From NCBI GenBank assembly GCA_031278935.1, contig JAITJK010000146.1:1-22961 (forward strand): a DNA stretch of 22,961 nucleotides. The letters run 5' to 3'. Made by a program: the position numbers and the translations under genes. The notes under the pieces are model-generated. The model was not told where the DNA came from and ran no database searches. It saw nothing but the letters and a program-made list of their open reading frames with translations. The stretch is from Spirochaetaceae bacterium. Lineage in GTDB: Bacteria; Spirochaetota; Spirochaetia; Treponematales; Breznakiellaceae. This document shows, piece by piece, positions 1-8,046 of the stretch (the stretch's first letter is position 1; each line of letters opens with the position of its first letter).

Positions 1-1
1 C

Positions 2-892
2 CAGATATTCATTCCTCCGGCGGGGCGTATGGTGAGCATAAGCGGAGAAGTTTTTCGTCCGGGGACTTACGAACTCTTTCCCGGCGAAGGCCTTGAAGCG
101 CTTATCGTATCTTATGGCGACGGCTTCACCCTGGACGCGGATAAAGACAGGATTCGTATCTCTCGGGTCCATACCCTTGAGGGCATTTCGGGAGAGACCT
201 GGGTCACTTCCTATAAAGAATTGGCCCAGGTGTCCCTGGAGGATAGGGATAGGGTCGTGGTGGGGAACAAACTCGAAAGCCGTCCGGTGGTCTTCTTTGA
301 AGGGGCCCTTGCTCCCAAGCAAACCGGGGTAGAAGAAACCACCGCGGAGATTGAGGGCGCCGCCAAGCTAGAATACTTCTTTTATCCGGGAGAAACGGTG
401 GGCTATGTGGTGCGGACCATCCGGCAGCAGTTTGCCACAACTGCGGACCTGGGCAATGCCTATATCATCCGGGGAGAGCAGCAGATTGCAGTGAACCTAC
501 TATCTTTCTTATATGGCAATGATTTCTCCCAAGATATAGTTTTGGAAAACAGAGACACCATTATCGTTCCCTTCAGGCAGTATTTTGTCCTGGTAAGCGG
601 GGCGGTGAAGTTCCCAGGGCGGTATCCCTATGTACCGGATCGCCCGGTCGAGTACTACATCAGTCTTGCGGGAGGTCGGGACGAGCTTTTGAATAACGGT
701 CGGGGCGTTACGGTCTTTGATATGTATCAGAAAAAGCGCCCTCTTGAGAGTTTCATTACCCCAGAATCCTTGATAAGCGTCCCGATCAATAGCTTTACCG
801 CTCGGTTTAATCAAGTCGCGCCGATTATTACCACGGTGCTCTCCCTGCTTTCGGCGACCCTCTCCATCTTCGCTCTTAGCGGGATATTGTGA
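2..892 (+). CDS. SLBB-domain polysaccharide-export-type protein, 5' partial
   Basis: The reading frame is open to the left window edge: the codons before the first ATG at 29 read QIFIPPAGR and run smoothly into MVSISGEVFRPGTYEL. The true start is therefore outside the window and the ATG at 29 is internal. VSISGEVFRPGTYEL and, near residue 185 counted from that ATG, VLVSGAVKFPGRYPYVP are two SLBB-type beta-grasp units (the pattern V.V.G.V..PG.Y). Such units occur in periplasmic or outer-membrane proteins of the Wza/KpsD export family. The C-terminus ends in a hydrophobic stretch of about 20 residues (ITTVLSLLSATLSIFAL), a possible membrane anchor. The family assignment rests on the SLBB pattern; the transported polymer cannot be told. 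It is separated from the next operon by a promoter, so it probably belongs to an upstream transcript. Confidence 0.75.
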   Translation, partial: QIFIPPAGRMVSISGEVFRPGTYELFPGEGLEALIVSYGDGFTLDADKDRIRISRVHTLEGISGETWVTSYKELAQVSLEDRDRVVVGNKLESRPVVFFEGALAPKQTGVEETTAEIEGAAKLEYFFYPGETVGYVVRTIRQQFATTADLGNAYIIRGEQQIAVNLLSFLYGNDFSQDIVLENRDTIIVPFRQYFVLVSGAVKFPGRYPYVPDRPVEYYISLAGGRDELLNNGRGVTVFDMYQKKRPLESFITPESLISVPINSFTARFNQVAPIITTVLSLLSATLSIFALSGIL

Positions 893-907
893 GGGCAAGG
901 GCTTTTA

Positions 908-937
908 TTGACAGGGATAATGCGCTGCGACTATACT
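908..937 (+). promoter_or_regulatory. Sigma-70-like promoter of the bat operon
   Basis: TTGACA (908-913), an 18-bp spacer and TATACT (932-937) make a near-consensus housekeeping promoter. Transcription should start near 944, about 40 nt before the DUF58 start codon, with a Shine-Dalgarno AAAGGA at 972-977. The -10 hexamer and spacer length match those proposed for the infC promoter in this window. Confidence 0.7.
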
Positions 938-985
938 AGGAACGGTCTTTTTTGCCAGGATGCAAAGACTTAAAGGAATCCCCTC

Positions 986-1891
986 ATGGATCGCGGTGAA
1001 CTCGTACATAAAATAAGCGCCCTTCCCCTGATTCCCTGGTTTCTTACGGAGCAAGCCTGGGCCGGAGACGCGCGTTCGATCTTTAAAGGCCGAGGAATCG
1101 AGGCAGATGAAGTCCGGCATTACCAGTCGGGGGATGATATACGGACCATTGACTGGAATGTGAGCGCTCGTTTTGGGACTCCCTATGTGAAACGCTACCG
1201 AGAGGAACGGGAGATGACCGTGTTTCTCGTTTTGGATTGTTCCGCTTCTATGCATTGCCGCAGTGGTCCCATGAGCCGCTATGAGGCGGGGCTTTTGTCC
1301 GCCGCGTTAATCGCCCTGTCCGCAGAACGCTCAGGGCAGCGTGTGGGGGCCTTGTTTTTTGACCAGACCGTCACCCACCTCTTCTCTCCCCGCAAGGGAC
1401 GCGCTCAGGTCATGACCATGATACTCAAGGCCCTTTCGATGCAAGCGCCGAAAGGGGGAAGCGACTTAGGAGCTGCCCTCTCAAGGCTGGGGCGTATTCT
1501 CAAGCAACGGACTCTCGTGGTGGTGATTTCCGATTTTCTCAGCCCTCCCTGGGAGCGGGAATTAAAAAACCTCTGCCACGCCCATGAGGTCATGGCGCTG
1601 TTGATCCAGGACCCCTTAGAGCGGGATATGACCGATCTTGGGCTTATCACCCTTGAGGACCCGGAGACCGGCTTGGCCTATCAGTCGCCGGTTTCTTTTC
1701 CCGGCTTTCAAGCCGCCTGGGCTGCCTGGCATGAACAGCGGTATCGCGCCTTTCAGAAGACCTGCCAAAGCTCCGGCGCGGCGTGCCTCACCTTGTCCAC
1801 TGCCGAGGATGGGAGGGCAAAACTCCTGCGCTTTTTGAGGAGCCGCCCCTTTTCCCGGGGTCGGAAACCCCGGAATCCTTGGTCAGGATAG
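986..1891 (+). CDS. DUF58 family protein of the Bat operon
   Basis: A 301-residue protein carrying the DUF58 signature: residues about 44-62 show the RHYQSGDDIRTIDWNVSAR block, followed by a degenerate von Willebrand A core with DCSAS at 84-88 (a MIDAS-like DxSxS) and VVVISDFLS near 170-180. DUF58 proteins are normally encoded directly after a MoxR AAA+ ATPase and before BatA/BatB, and are thought to take part in MoxR-dependent assembly of cell-envelope complexes. The gene has a good Shine-Dalgarno (AAAGGA, 8-nt spacing) and is first behind its own promoter. The next gene begins 6 nt after its stop. Oddly, the usual moxR partner is missing upstream. Family assignment is firm; function is inferred from the operon. 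Confidence 0.88.
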   Translation: MDRGELVHKISALPLIPWFLTEQAWAGDARSIFKGRGIEADEVRHYQSGDDIRTIDWNVSARFGTPYVKRYREEREMTVFLVLDCSASMHCRSGPMSRYEAGLLSAALIALSAERSGQRVGALFFDQTVTHLFSPRKGRAQVMTMILKALSMQAPKGGSDLGAALSRLGRILKQRTLVVVISDFLSPPWERELKNLCHAHEVMALLIQDPLERDMTDLGLITLEDPETGLAYQSPVSFPGFQAAWAAWHEQRYRAFQKTCQSSGAACLTLSTAEDGRAKLLRFLRSRPFSRGRKPRNPWSG

Positions 1892-1897
1892 GCCGCC

Positions 1898-2893
1898 ATG
1901 AAAGCGCCGGTAGGGATTTTTCTTGCGGGGTTTCTCGGCGTAGCTGCGTATCCGCTCTTTGCCCAAGCACGTACGGGACCGGTCGAAGCCGCAGCTCAGG
2001 ATACGCCCTACCTTATTCCGCCCACCTTATTCGTGGGAGATCTGGGCCGCTTGGTGGTGCCCCTGGGACCGGGCGCTGGAGATTTTGCGCCTTTAGTGGT
2101 GGAAAGCGACCGCCTTATATCCTTTGCCCCGGATGGGGACCTGGTGATTCGGCGGCTAGAACTGGAAAACCGCGGGGGCCAGGGGCGACTTTTGATTGAT
2201 TTTGTGGCTTATGCGCCGGGGTTCCTTACCTTACCAGACCTCCCACTCCCGGAACTGCATTCTCAGGGGCTTTCCACTGCGGGGTTTCAGGTAGGGATTG
2301 CCTCGCTCCTTACCAAAGAGCCCTATGTCTTGGCCGAACCCTTGCCCCCCCTGGTGATGCCTGGGACCACGGTGCTCATGTACGGATGCACCGCAGGAAT
2401 CCTAGGAATTCTTCTGGGGGCTCTTCCCTTCCGGGTATGGGGCAAAACCCATCTGAGAGGCCTCCGGGAGCGCCTCCGACGCAGGCGGCTTATCCGGGCA
2501 TTAAAGCGCCTTCTTAGGAAAGTTGAAAAGGGGCTCGCCGGGGAGCGCCCGGAGGCCCTGCTTAGGGATTTATCCCAATCCCTGCGCCAGTGGCTCGGCT
2601 TCTTCACAGGGCTACCCTGCACGGCTATGGACGCCGGGGAATTGCGGCGCCTGCCTCCCTTCCTGCCATCGGGATTTCCGAAAGAAGAGCCGGGCATCCT
2701 TTCGGGGAGCTTCTTCTGTGGGCTTTTCCGGCGCTGTGATGCTCTGCGTTTCAGTGGCGGCCCCATACCGCGTGAAGAGGTTCAGGGGATGCTCAGGGAG
2801 CTGAGGCGTTTCGCCCATACCCTTGATCAGGCGGATAGGGAACGCAATCGACGGGATCTGTTGCCCTTTCGAAAGGGCCAGGGGGCGGCATGA
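1898..2893 (+). CDS. Unnamed Bat-operon membrane protein with periplasmic N-domain
   Basis: A 331-residue protein I cannot name. It starts with a signal peptide (hydrophobic 5-22, likely cleavage after FAQA), then a periplasmic beta-rich domain of about 130 residues (TLFVGDLGRLVVPL, LISFAPDGDLVIRRLELENR). A single membrane segment follows at about 156-181, then a very basic linker (RGLRERLRRRRLIRALKRLLRK) and a helical cytoplasmic domain to the end. The layout resembles BatD or DUF4381-type proteins found between DUF58 and BatA in other genomes, and spirochaete bat operons commonly have an unannotated gene at this position. It overlaps batA by ATGA (2890-2893), so the two are translationally coupled. 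A scaffold role linking periplasm to the VWA proteins is inference only. Confidence 0.7.
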   Translation: MKAPVGIFLAGFLGVAAYPLFAQARTGPVEAAAQDTPYLIPPTLFVGDLGRLVVPLGPGAGDFAPLVVESDRLISFAPDGDLVIRRLELENRGGQGRLLIDFVAYAPGFLTLPDLPLPELHSQGLSTAGFQVGIASLLTKEPYVLAEPLPPLVMPGTTVLMYGCTAGILGILLGALPFRVWGKTHLRGLRERLRRRRLIRALKRLLRKVEKGLAGERPEALLRDLSQSLRQWLGFFTGLPCTAMDAGELRRLPPFLPSGFPKEEPGILSGSFFCGLFRRCDALRFSGGPIPREEVQGMLRELRRFAHTLDQADRERNRRDLLPFRKGQGAA

Positions 2894-3891
2894 GCTTGGG
2901 CTTTGAATATCCCTGCTTGCTTATGGGTACGGCTTTGGCGCTCTTGGTCTGTGCAGTAGGGTCGCGTTTTTTTCGAGACCGCTACCGGGTGCGGATACCC
3001 TTAGGCCCTCCTGGGGGCGTTCCCTTTCAGCCTCCCCAGGGGCTTCGCTGGTTTACCCGACTTCTTCGCGGTCTTGAGTGCGTGGGCATAAGCCTTCTCT
3101 TTATTGCCGCAGCGGGGCCGGTGCGGATTTCCACGGAGACGGTGTGGCTCAACCGGGGGGCGGATATTATCTTTGTGGTGGACGTAAGCCCCAGCATGGC
3201 GGCTCGGGATATGGAAAACCAGAACCGCTTTGATACAGCCCGGGAACTGATACGCGCCTTTGCCCTGAGCCGCCCGGCGGACGCCCTAGGTTTGGTGGCG
3301 GTGGGAAACGATGCGGCCCTCCTTTTGCCGCCCACGATTGACCGCAGGAGTCTTTTTGCCCGGCTTGAAACCCTGCATATTGGCGAATTGGGGGATGGCA
3401 CGGCCTTAGGCATGGGCCTTGCCCTAGGGGCCTTACATCTCAAGGACTCAGCGGCTCCCCGGAAATCGGTGATCCTCATCACCGACGGGGAAAACAACGC
3501 GGGGAACCTCCATCCGGAGACCGCCGCAGCTTTGCTACCGGAACAGGCGGTGAGCCTTTGGGTCATCGGGGTCGGAAGCGGTGGGGAAGTCCCCATTGAC
3601 TACGTGGACCCCTTCACCAAGGTTCGCCGCAGCGGCGCGTTTGATTCCCGCTTTGATCCGGAAACCCTTAAAGCCATTGCCCAGAAAGGGGAAGGCGTGT
3701 ATATCGGCGCGCCCACTGCGGCGGCCTTTACCCAGGCCTTTACCCGGATCCATGAAGCGGAGCTCGTCATAGGCCGGCAAGAAACCCACCTCAAGGTCCA
3801 GGGGCAAGAGAAATATCCTATCATCGTCGCCCTCGGATGTTTGGGCTTAGGGGGGCTTATCCGCCGGTATGGAGGCCGCTCGTGGGTATGA
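2890..3891 (+). CDS. batA: BatA-like von Willebrand factor A membrane protein
   Basis: A 333-residue protein with the BatA layout: N-terminal membrane segments at about 8-26 and 60-76, a VWA domain from about 91 to 280 and a C-terminal membrane segment near 313-328. The metal-ion-dependent adhesion site is complete: DVSPS (D98, S100, S102), T171 and D199 in ITDGEN. BatA and BatB are inner-membrane VWA proteins named from Bacteroides aerotolerance, and homologues occur across spirochaetes. The start codon overlaps the previous stop (ATGA), and its own TGA overlaps the batB ATG, which argues for stoichiometric coupled translation. The paralogue next door distinguishes A from B mainly by order and size, so the letter is less certain than the family. 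Confidence 0.88.
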   Translation: MSLGFEYPCLLMGTALALLVCAVGSRFFRDRYRVRIPLGPPGGVPFQPPQGLRWFTRLLRGLECVGISLLFIAAAGPVRISTETVWLNRGADIIFVVDVSPSMAARDMENQNRFDTARELIRAFALSRPADALGLVAVGNDAALLLPPTIDRRSLFARLETLHIGELGDGTALGMGLALGALHLKDSAAPRKSVILITDGENNAGNLHPETAAALLPEQAVSLWVIGVGSGGEVPIDYVDPFTKVRRSGAFDSRFDPETLKAIAQKGEGVYIGAPTAAAFTQAFTRIHEAELVIGRQETHLKVQGQEKYPIIVALGCLGLGGLIRRYGGRSWV

Positions 3892-4877
3892 GCTTTGATA
3901 GGTCTCAGGTTTTACTGGGCTTTCTGCTGTATATCCCCCTCATCATCCTAGAAGTACGGCATTATAGGCGGCGAGGACCCGCGCTAGAGCGCGTTCTTGG
4001 GACCTGTACGGATGGCCAAACGCCGCTGCCGGACAAGATACGGCAATTCCAGCGGTATTCCTTGACGGTTTCCCTACTGCGAGGGCTTTTTTTCGGCCTC
4101 CTTATCATAGCCTTGGCGGGACCCCGGTGGGGGCAGCAGCTTGAGATGGAATATCGCCGAGGGGTGGATGTGGTATTTGCCCTGGATCTCTCCCGGAGCA
4201 TGGAGGTTACGGACGCCTCGGATGGACGTTCCCGGCTGGAGACGGGCCTTTCCATTGCCCAGGACGTGGCCCGGGGAGCGGGAGATCTACGCTTGGGAGC
4301 GGCTATCGGCAAGGGCCGGGGGGTTTTGGCCGTGCCCTTAACCTACGACACTCGAACTATCGAACAGTTTCTCGAAAGCCTTTCCGTTTCCGCTATCACT
4401 GGCTGGGGAACCAATCTGGAAACCTTGATCGATGCCTCCGCCGGGGCGTTTCAGGACGGCTTCCCCACGAGCCGGGAAATCATTCTCTTTTCCGATGGGG
4501 AGGCCCTTTCCGGGACCTTCGGCGCGGCCATAGACCGGCTGGTGAGCCGGGGTATACGCTTAAGCGTGGTAGGCCTCGGGACTGAACAAGGGGGCGTTGT
4601 TCCTGGATCGCCCTCCGTCGCAGAAGCTCCGGTGAGTTTCCGGCGCGGCGAGCCCCTACGGAACGCTGCGGAACGGACCGGCGGACTCTATCTTGATGGA
4701 AACGACCCGGATACGGGGAGTCGGCTTATGGCTTCGCTGCGCGCCCTGGGCCGGACCTCTGGTATCCAGGGTTACCGTCAAGAAGCCAAAGCCCGGTGGC
4801 GGCTCTTCGTGCTCGCCGCGCTTATGCTCTGGGGGATCGCCCGGTCCCTGGGGCTTGAAAGGCGCGGTCATGGGTAA
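3888..4877 (+). CDS. batB: BatB-like von Willebrand factor A membrane protein
   Basis: The start is set at ATG 3888, which overlaps the batA stop. The frame also opens at ATG 3837, but that would overlap batA by 55 nt and add an unlikely N-terminus. A GTG at 3882 is better spaced from GGAGG (3871-3875) and is an alternative adding two residues. The 329-residue product has N-terminal membrane segments (about 8-21 and 62-78), a VWA domain with complete MIDAS (DLSRS, D100/S102/S104; T175; D203 in FSDGE) and a C-terminal membrane segment (LFVLAALMLWGIARSLGL). Partner of BatA in the envelope complex encoded here. It overlaps the following lipoprotein gene by 8 nt. Confidence 0.87.
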   Translation: MSFDRSQVLLGFLLYIPLIILEVRHYRRRGPALERVLGTCTDGQTPLPDKIRQFQRYSLTVSLLRGLFFGLLIIALAGPRWGQQLEMEYRRGVDVVFALDLSRSMEVTDASDGRSRLETGLSIAQDVARGAGDLRLGAAIGKGRGVLAVPLTYDTRTIEQFLESLSVSAITGWGTNLETLIDASAGAFQDGFPTSREIILFSDGEALSGTFGAAIDRLVSRGIRLSVVGLGTEQGGVVPGSPSVAEAPVSFRRGEPLRNAAERTGGLYLDGNDPDTGSRLMASLRALGRTSGIQGYRQEAKARWRLFVLAALMLWGIARSLGLERRGHG

Positions 4878-5523
4878 AGGATTCTTCCGGCATGGGGCAC
4901 TGGGGTTGCTCGCTCTGGCGGTGCTACTTGCGGCCGGTGCCTGTTCCCCCGCAACAATAGTACACCGGGGGAAAAAGCTTCCCGGGATGCTGCTCGTCAT
5001 GGAGGGGAATTTCTTCAATTCCCGCAGCCGTTATACCCAGGCCATAAGCGCCTACTTAAAGGCCCTACGCTATCCCGACGCCCGGCCCTATGGGGAATTG
5101 GGTTTGGCCACCGTGTACGCGGCCCTAGATGAGGGAACTGTGGCGCTGGAACGCTTGGATGCTGCGGAAGCCGCCCTCGCGGATATCCCTTCCGAGGCTC
5201 AGGGAGAATTGGTCTACCGCCTTCAGTATAACCGTGGGGTGCTTCAGTTCAAGGAGGGGGATTATGCTGGGGCTGAGGCGGCCTTCAGGCAAGCCCTTAA
5301 GACCGATAACAGCCGTCTTGAAGCCAAGCGGAACCTGGAATTAAGCCGCATCGCCCGGGAACGGGAACAGCGCCGTACCCCCCTTAGCCCTAAGGTGGAG
5401 CGGGATCCCCTCTTAGACGCTGGAGGGGTGGCGCTCTTTGAATATCTGTATAAAAAGGAGCAAAACCAATGGAAAAGTCGGGAATGGATCGAGGAGCTGC
5501 CCCCCACAGGACCGGATTACTGA
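4870..5523 (+). CDS. batC: BatC-like TPR lipoprotein
   Basis: The start is placed at ATG 4870, giving MGKGFFRHGALGLLALAVLL, a clear lipoprotein signal peptide with a lipobox ending in AAGAC (C25). A longer frame from 4693 lies inside batB and is rejected. The 217-residue protein has tetratricopeptide repeats: YTQAISAYLKALRYPDARPYGELGLATVYAAL, and NRGVLQFKEGDYAGAEAAFRQALKTD at about 119-144. BatC proteins are the TPR members of Bat operons, and the position after batB fits. The mature part is probably periplasmic and lipid-anchored, serving as a protein-interaction platform. It overlaps the next gene by 55 nt. Confidence 0.82.
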   Translation: MGKGFFRHGALGLLALAVLLAAGACSPATIVHRGKKLPGMLLVMEGNFFNSRSRYTQAISAYLKALRYPDARPYGELGLATVYAALDEGTVALERLDAAEAALADIPSEAQGELVYRLQYNRGVLQFKEGDYAGAEAAFRQALKTDNSRLEAKRNLELSRIAREREQRRTPLSPKVERDPLLDAGGVALFEYLYKKEQNQWKSREWIEELPPTGPDY

Positions 5524-6962
5524 CCTTGCTCATTCTTACCCTGGGGGCGTATCTGGGCGCTCCACCAGGGGCGGCGCAGCAACCGGGGGGAGAAGCACCG
5601 GGAGAGGAGGAATCTGCCGCGCTTGGGGGTATGGATGAGGTCTTAAGCGTAGGGCTGCAAAGCGCCCCGGAGTCGCCAAAGGCCCATACCCTGTGGATAC
5701 TGTCCTTTCTTTTGGATTTTCCTGATCCCCGGGCGGTTACGGTCTACCCGCCGGCCCTGCCCCGGAACCTCATCTTGGAAAGCATCCGTATCAAGCCCCA
5801 TAGAGGAGAAAGCCCTGAAACAGAGGAGCAGAAGACCTTGGTGGAACTGTGGTTCATGCCTCAACAAAGCGGGATGCTTGCCCTCGGCTCTTTTGAGGTC
5901 CGTACCCCGGCGGGGCTTTTCCAAACGGAGTCGACCACCTGGTATATCCAGGGGGAAACGCCGCAGAAGTATCAGCCTCGGTGTTTTTGGCAAAATCCGC
6001 CCCGGTCTCTGGGGATTGGCGAAACCGGTAGGGCCGACCTCGTCCTCAAAGGTTGGGATCGCGCGAAACCCTGGCCCAATGGGGCGCTTTTCTTGCAGGA
6101 ACTGCCTGCGGGGGCGCTCCTTGAGGCTGAACCCTTGGATGCCCAGGATCTTCAACAGGGAGTGGTCCTGCGCCTAGCCATAGTGCCGGTGCGGGGTACG
6201 GAGTTTGTCTTCCCCGCCCGGTGGCTCCCTTATGAAAATCTTACCATCGAGATTCCTGAACTGCGTGTTCCCCTCTTCCCCGTCCCGCCCCCTGCTCAAG
6301 CCCCTACTATCGACGCGGAGCCCTCGCTCTCAGCAACGGAAGGCCCCACCGGACTCCCGGAGTTTCCCCGTCCCGCACCGCCGCACTTCCCCTGGTTCAG
6401 GAAGACCTATACAGAGGCCCTGCAGGAGATTCAAGACCTCTGGAACCAGAGGAAGACTGCGGAAGCCCTGAGGGAGCTACGCCGGTATGAGCGGGAAAGC
6501 CTAGTCGGCGCGGCCTTTGCCCGGCTACGCCGAGATGCGGAACAGGCGCTTTTCCTCACCCGCACGATGGATGAACCCTGGAGACCCCGCGTGCTCTTTC
6601 AAGTCCTCTTGGGCCTAGGCTTGTTCCTAGTGGGTCTTACGGTGGCGCGACTCCTCCTGGAACGCGTAACTTCCCGGACGGCCCAGGGTTATAAGGGTAG
6701 GATCCGGGGATTTATCCTAGGGGCTGGACTTGCCTTTGCCGCTTTCGCGGGACTTGGGATGCTGGACCTTTCCCGTTCCGACCGGGGGGTGTTGCGAGCA
6801 GGGGAGGCCTACCGGGTACCTGAGGCGGCGGGTATGGTCAGCGCCTCCTTCCGCGCCGGGGAAGCAGTGCGCCTTCGGACGGTAGCGGAGGTCTGGGTGT
6901 ATGTGGAAGCCTTTGACGGCAGACTGGGATGGGTCCCCCAGGATAGGGTGATCCGATATTAA
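5469..6962 (+). CDS. BatD-like periplasmic/membrane protein with C-terminal SH3-like domain
   Basis: A 497-residue protein starting at ATG 5469 with AAGGAG (5455-5460) 8 nt upstream. An N-terminal hydrophobic signal (LLTLLILTLGAYLGA) is followed by a long beta-rich periplasmic region typical of BatD (VTVYPPALPRNLILES, VELWFMPQQSGMLALGSFEV). Two membrane segments lie near 375-395 and 414-432. After the second, residues about 440-497 form an SH3b-like module (GEAYRVPEAAGMVSASFRAG ending GWVPQDRVIRY). With a cleaved signal peptide and two membrane passes this module would return to the periplasm, where SH3b domains often bind peptidoglycan. The BatD assignment rests on position and topology because sequence conservation in this family is low. 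The overlap with batC suggests coupled translation. Confidence 0.72.
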   Translation: MEKSGMDRGAAPHRTGLLTLLILTLGAYLGAPPGAAQQPGGEAPGEEESAALGGMDEVLSVGLQSAPESPKAHTLWILSFLLDFPDPRAVTVYPPALPRNLILESIRIKPHRGESPETEEQKTLVELWFMPQQSGMLALGSFEVRTPAGLFQTESTTWYIQGETPQKYQPRCFWQNPPRSLGIGETGRADLVLKGWDRAKPWPNGALFLQELPAGALLEAEPLDAQDLQQGVVLRLAIVPVRGTEFVFPARWLPYENLTIEIPELRVPLFPVPPPAQAPTIDAEPSLSATEGPTGLPEFPRPAPPHFPWFRKTYTEALQEIQDLWNQRKTAEALRELRRYERESLVGAAFARLRRDAEQALFLTRTMDEPWRPRVLFQVLLGLGLFLVGLTVARLLLERVTSRTAQGYKGRIRGFILGAGLAFAAFAGLGMLDLSRSDRGVLRAGEAYRVPEAAGMVSASFRAGEAVRLRTVAEVWVYVEAFDGRLGWVPQDRVIRY

Positions 6963-6971
6963 GGAAGCAAT

Positions 6972-7496
6972 ATGAATTTTGGGGATATTCTTGATGAGTG
7001 GGAGCGGTACACGGCCCGGCCTCGGGGAAAGGGGAGAGGAGGAAGATCATCCCCAGCCCTCGCAGCCGCGCCCTTGGCTCGCCGTAACCCTCCTCAAGAA
7101 AAACATCCCCTTACAGTATGGCTCGAAACCCACGAGGTCCATGACAAGGATGCATCCTTGGAAACCTCGGTTGAGCGGCCCTGGGAGCGTCGCCGCCGAC
7201 TGATGCATGCGAGAGCTGACGCAGTGATCGACCTGCACGGCCTTAACCGGGAAGAAGCCTGGAAAGCGCTGGAGCATTTTTTTGGGTACAGTAAACGCCA
7301 AGGCTTGGAAAAGCTGCTCATCGTCCATGGCAAAGGAAACCATTCGGGGTCTCCTTCGGTGCTGACGCAACTGGTGAAGACCTTTATCGAGCGATGTCCT
7401 TTTGCCGGAGAAAGCGGGCATGGCCAGGCCGCGGTCGGCGGGACCGGCGTTACCTGGGTACTACTCAAAATCACTGGAAAAAACGCATCCCATTAA
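6972..7496 (+). CDS. Smr-domain protein
   Basis: A 174-residue protein beginning MNFGDILDEWE, with AAGGA at 6961-6965 six nt before the start and overlapping the batD stop. The N-terminal 75 residues are basic and low in hydrophobicity. Residues 85-166 form an Smr (small MutS-related) domain with the hallmark DLHG (87-90), HGKGNHS (119-125) and the closing GGTGVTWVLL. Smr domains are nicking endonucleases or RNA/DNA-binding modules found alone or at the end of MutS2; here there is no MutS core. It is the last gene of the bat transcript, 9 nt after batD, but a functional tie to Bat proteins is not evident. Confidence 0.85.
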   Translation: MNFGDILDEWERYTARPRGKGRGGRSSPALAAAPLARRNPPQEKHPLTVWLETHEVHDKDASLETSVERPWERRRRLMHARADAVIDLHGLNREEAWKALEHFFGYSKRQGLEKLLIVHGKGNHSGSPSVLTQLVKTFIERCPFAGESGHGQAAVGGTGVTWVLLKITGKNASH

Positions 7497-7526
7497 GGAT
7501 ACAGGATAAGATGGGGCAGGATTTCC

Positions 7527-7600
7527 TGGAGGTGAGGGGAATTGAACCCCTGACCTTTTGAATGCCATTCAAACGCTCTAGCCAACTGAGCTACACCCCC
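7527..7600 (-). tRNA. tRNA-Ala (anticodon GGC)
   Basis: On the minus strand the sequence begins GGGGGTG, has the D-arm GCTCAGTTGGCTAGAGC, an anticodon stem TTTGA/TCAAA around a 7-nt loop ATGGCAT (anticodon GGC), a T-arm AGGGG-TTCAATT-CCCCT, and a closing acceptor strand CACCTCC with discriminator A at 7527. The acceptor pairs fully, with one G-U. CCA is not encoded (next bases GGA). Anticodon GGC reads the alanine codons GCC and GCU. Confidence 0.95.
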
Positions 7601-7608
7601 ATATTTTT

Positions 7609-7637
7609 AATATACTACATTGTTTCCTCAGATACAA
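7609..7637 (-). promoter_or_regulatory. Promoter of the tRNA-Ala gene
   Basis: Read on the minus strand: TTGTAT (7632-7637), a 17-bp spacer and TATATT (7609-7614). The predicted start near 7602 is only about two nucleotides before the mature tRNA 5' end at 7600, so the 5' leader would be almost absent. Confidence 0.6.
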
Positions 7638-7639
7638 GG

Positions 7640-8046
7640 GTTTAGTAGGGCAACGGCATTACTTTTTCTGACCGGGAAATCCGTGTATGGGGAGATCAAG
7701 GAATACTCTGCGTATCTTCAGGAAGAGGGAGGCCGGATTGCCCGACCGTTGGCAAGCCCTAAGGAGTTTGGGGGATGACGACTGTCAGGTGATGAAGGAC
7801 AGGATGCAGAAGGTCTGGATGTGATGAGAAGCTGGCGTTATATCAGTTGCGGGCCACGACTATTTTGGAGAAACGGTTCAGTGCCTGCATGAAAATCTCA
7901 GGGCAACCATCAACGATGGGTTCCTGTATAACCTCTTGTTCGGTAGAGAGTCTATCATAAGGAGCAGACATGGCCTGGAGAGAGAAAAAAGAAAAAGACC
8001 AATGAGAACGGGTACTGGATCGGATCGACTGCAAGGAACTGCCCAG
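7640..8046. other. Intergenic stretch without an intact gene, left of the transposase remnants
   Basis: About 400 bp between the tRNA promoter and the first recognisable transposase fragment. No frame gives a convincing protein. A short frame near 7660-7778 reads TGKSVYGEIKEYSAYL but has no start signal and no family I recognise. The stretch is probably decayed coding DNA belonging to the mobile-element wreckage that follows, but I cannot show that. Confidence 0.5.

Noticed and set aside
3837..3887. Upstream ATG for batB
   Set aside because: It would overlap batA deeply and add residues unlike a BatB N-terminus; the ATGA overlap at 3888 is the better start.
7843..8034. Minus-strand small frames across the transposase remnant
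   Set aside because: They oppose recognisable transposase pieces on the plus strand or have no domain and no start signal.
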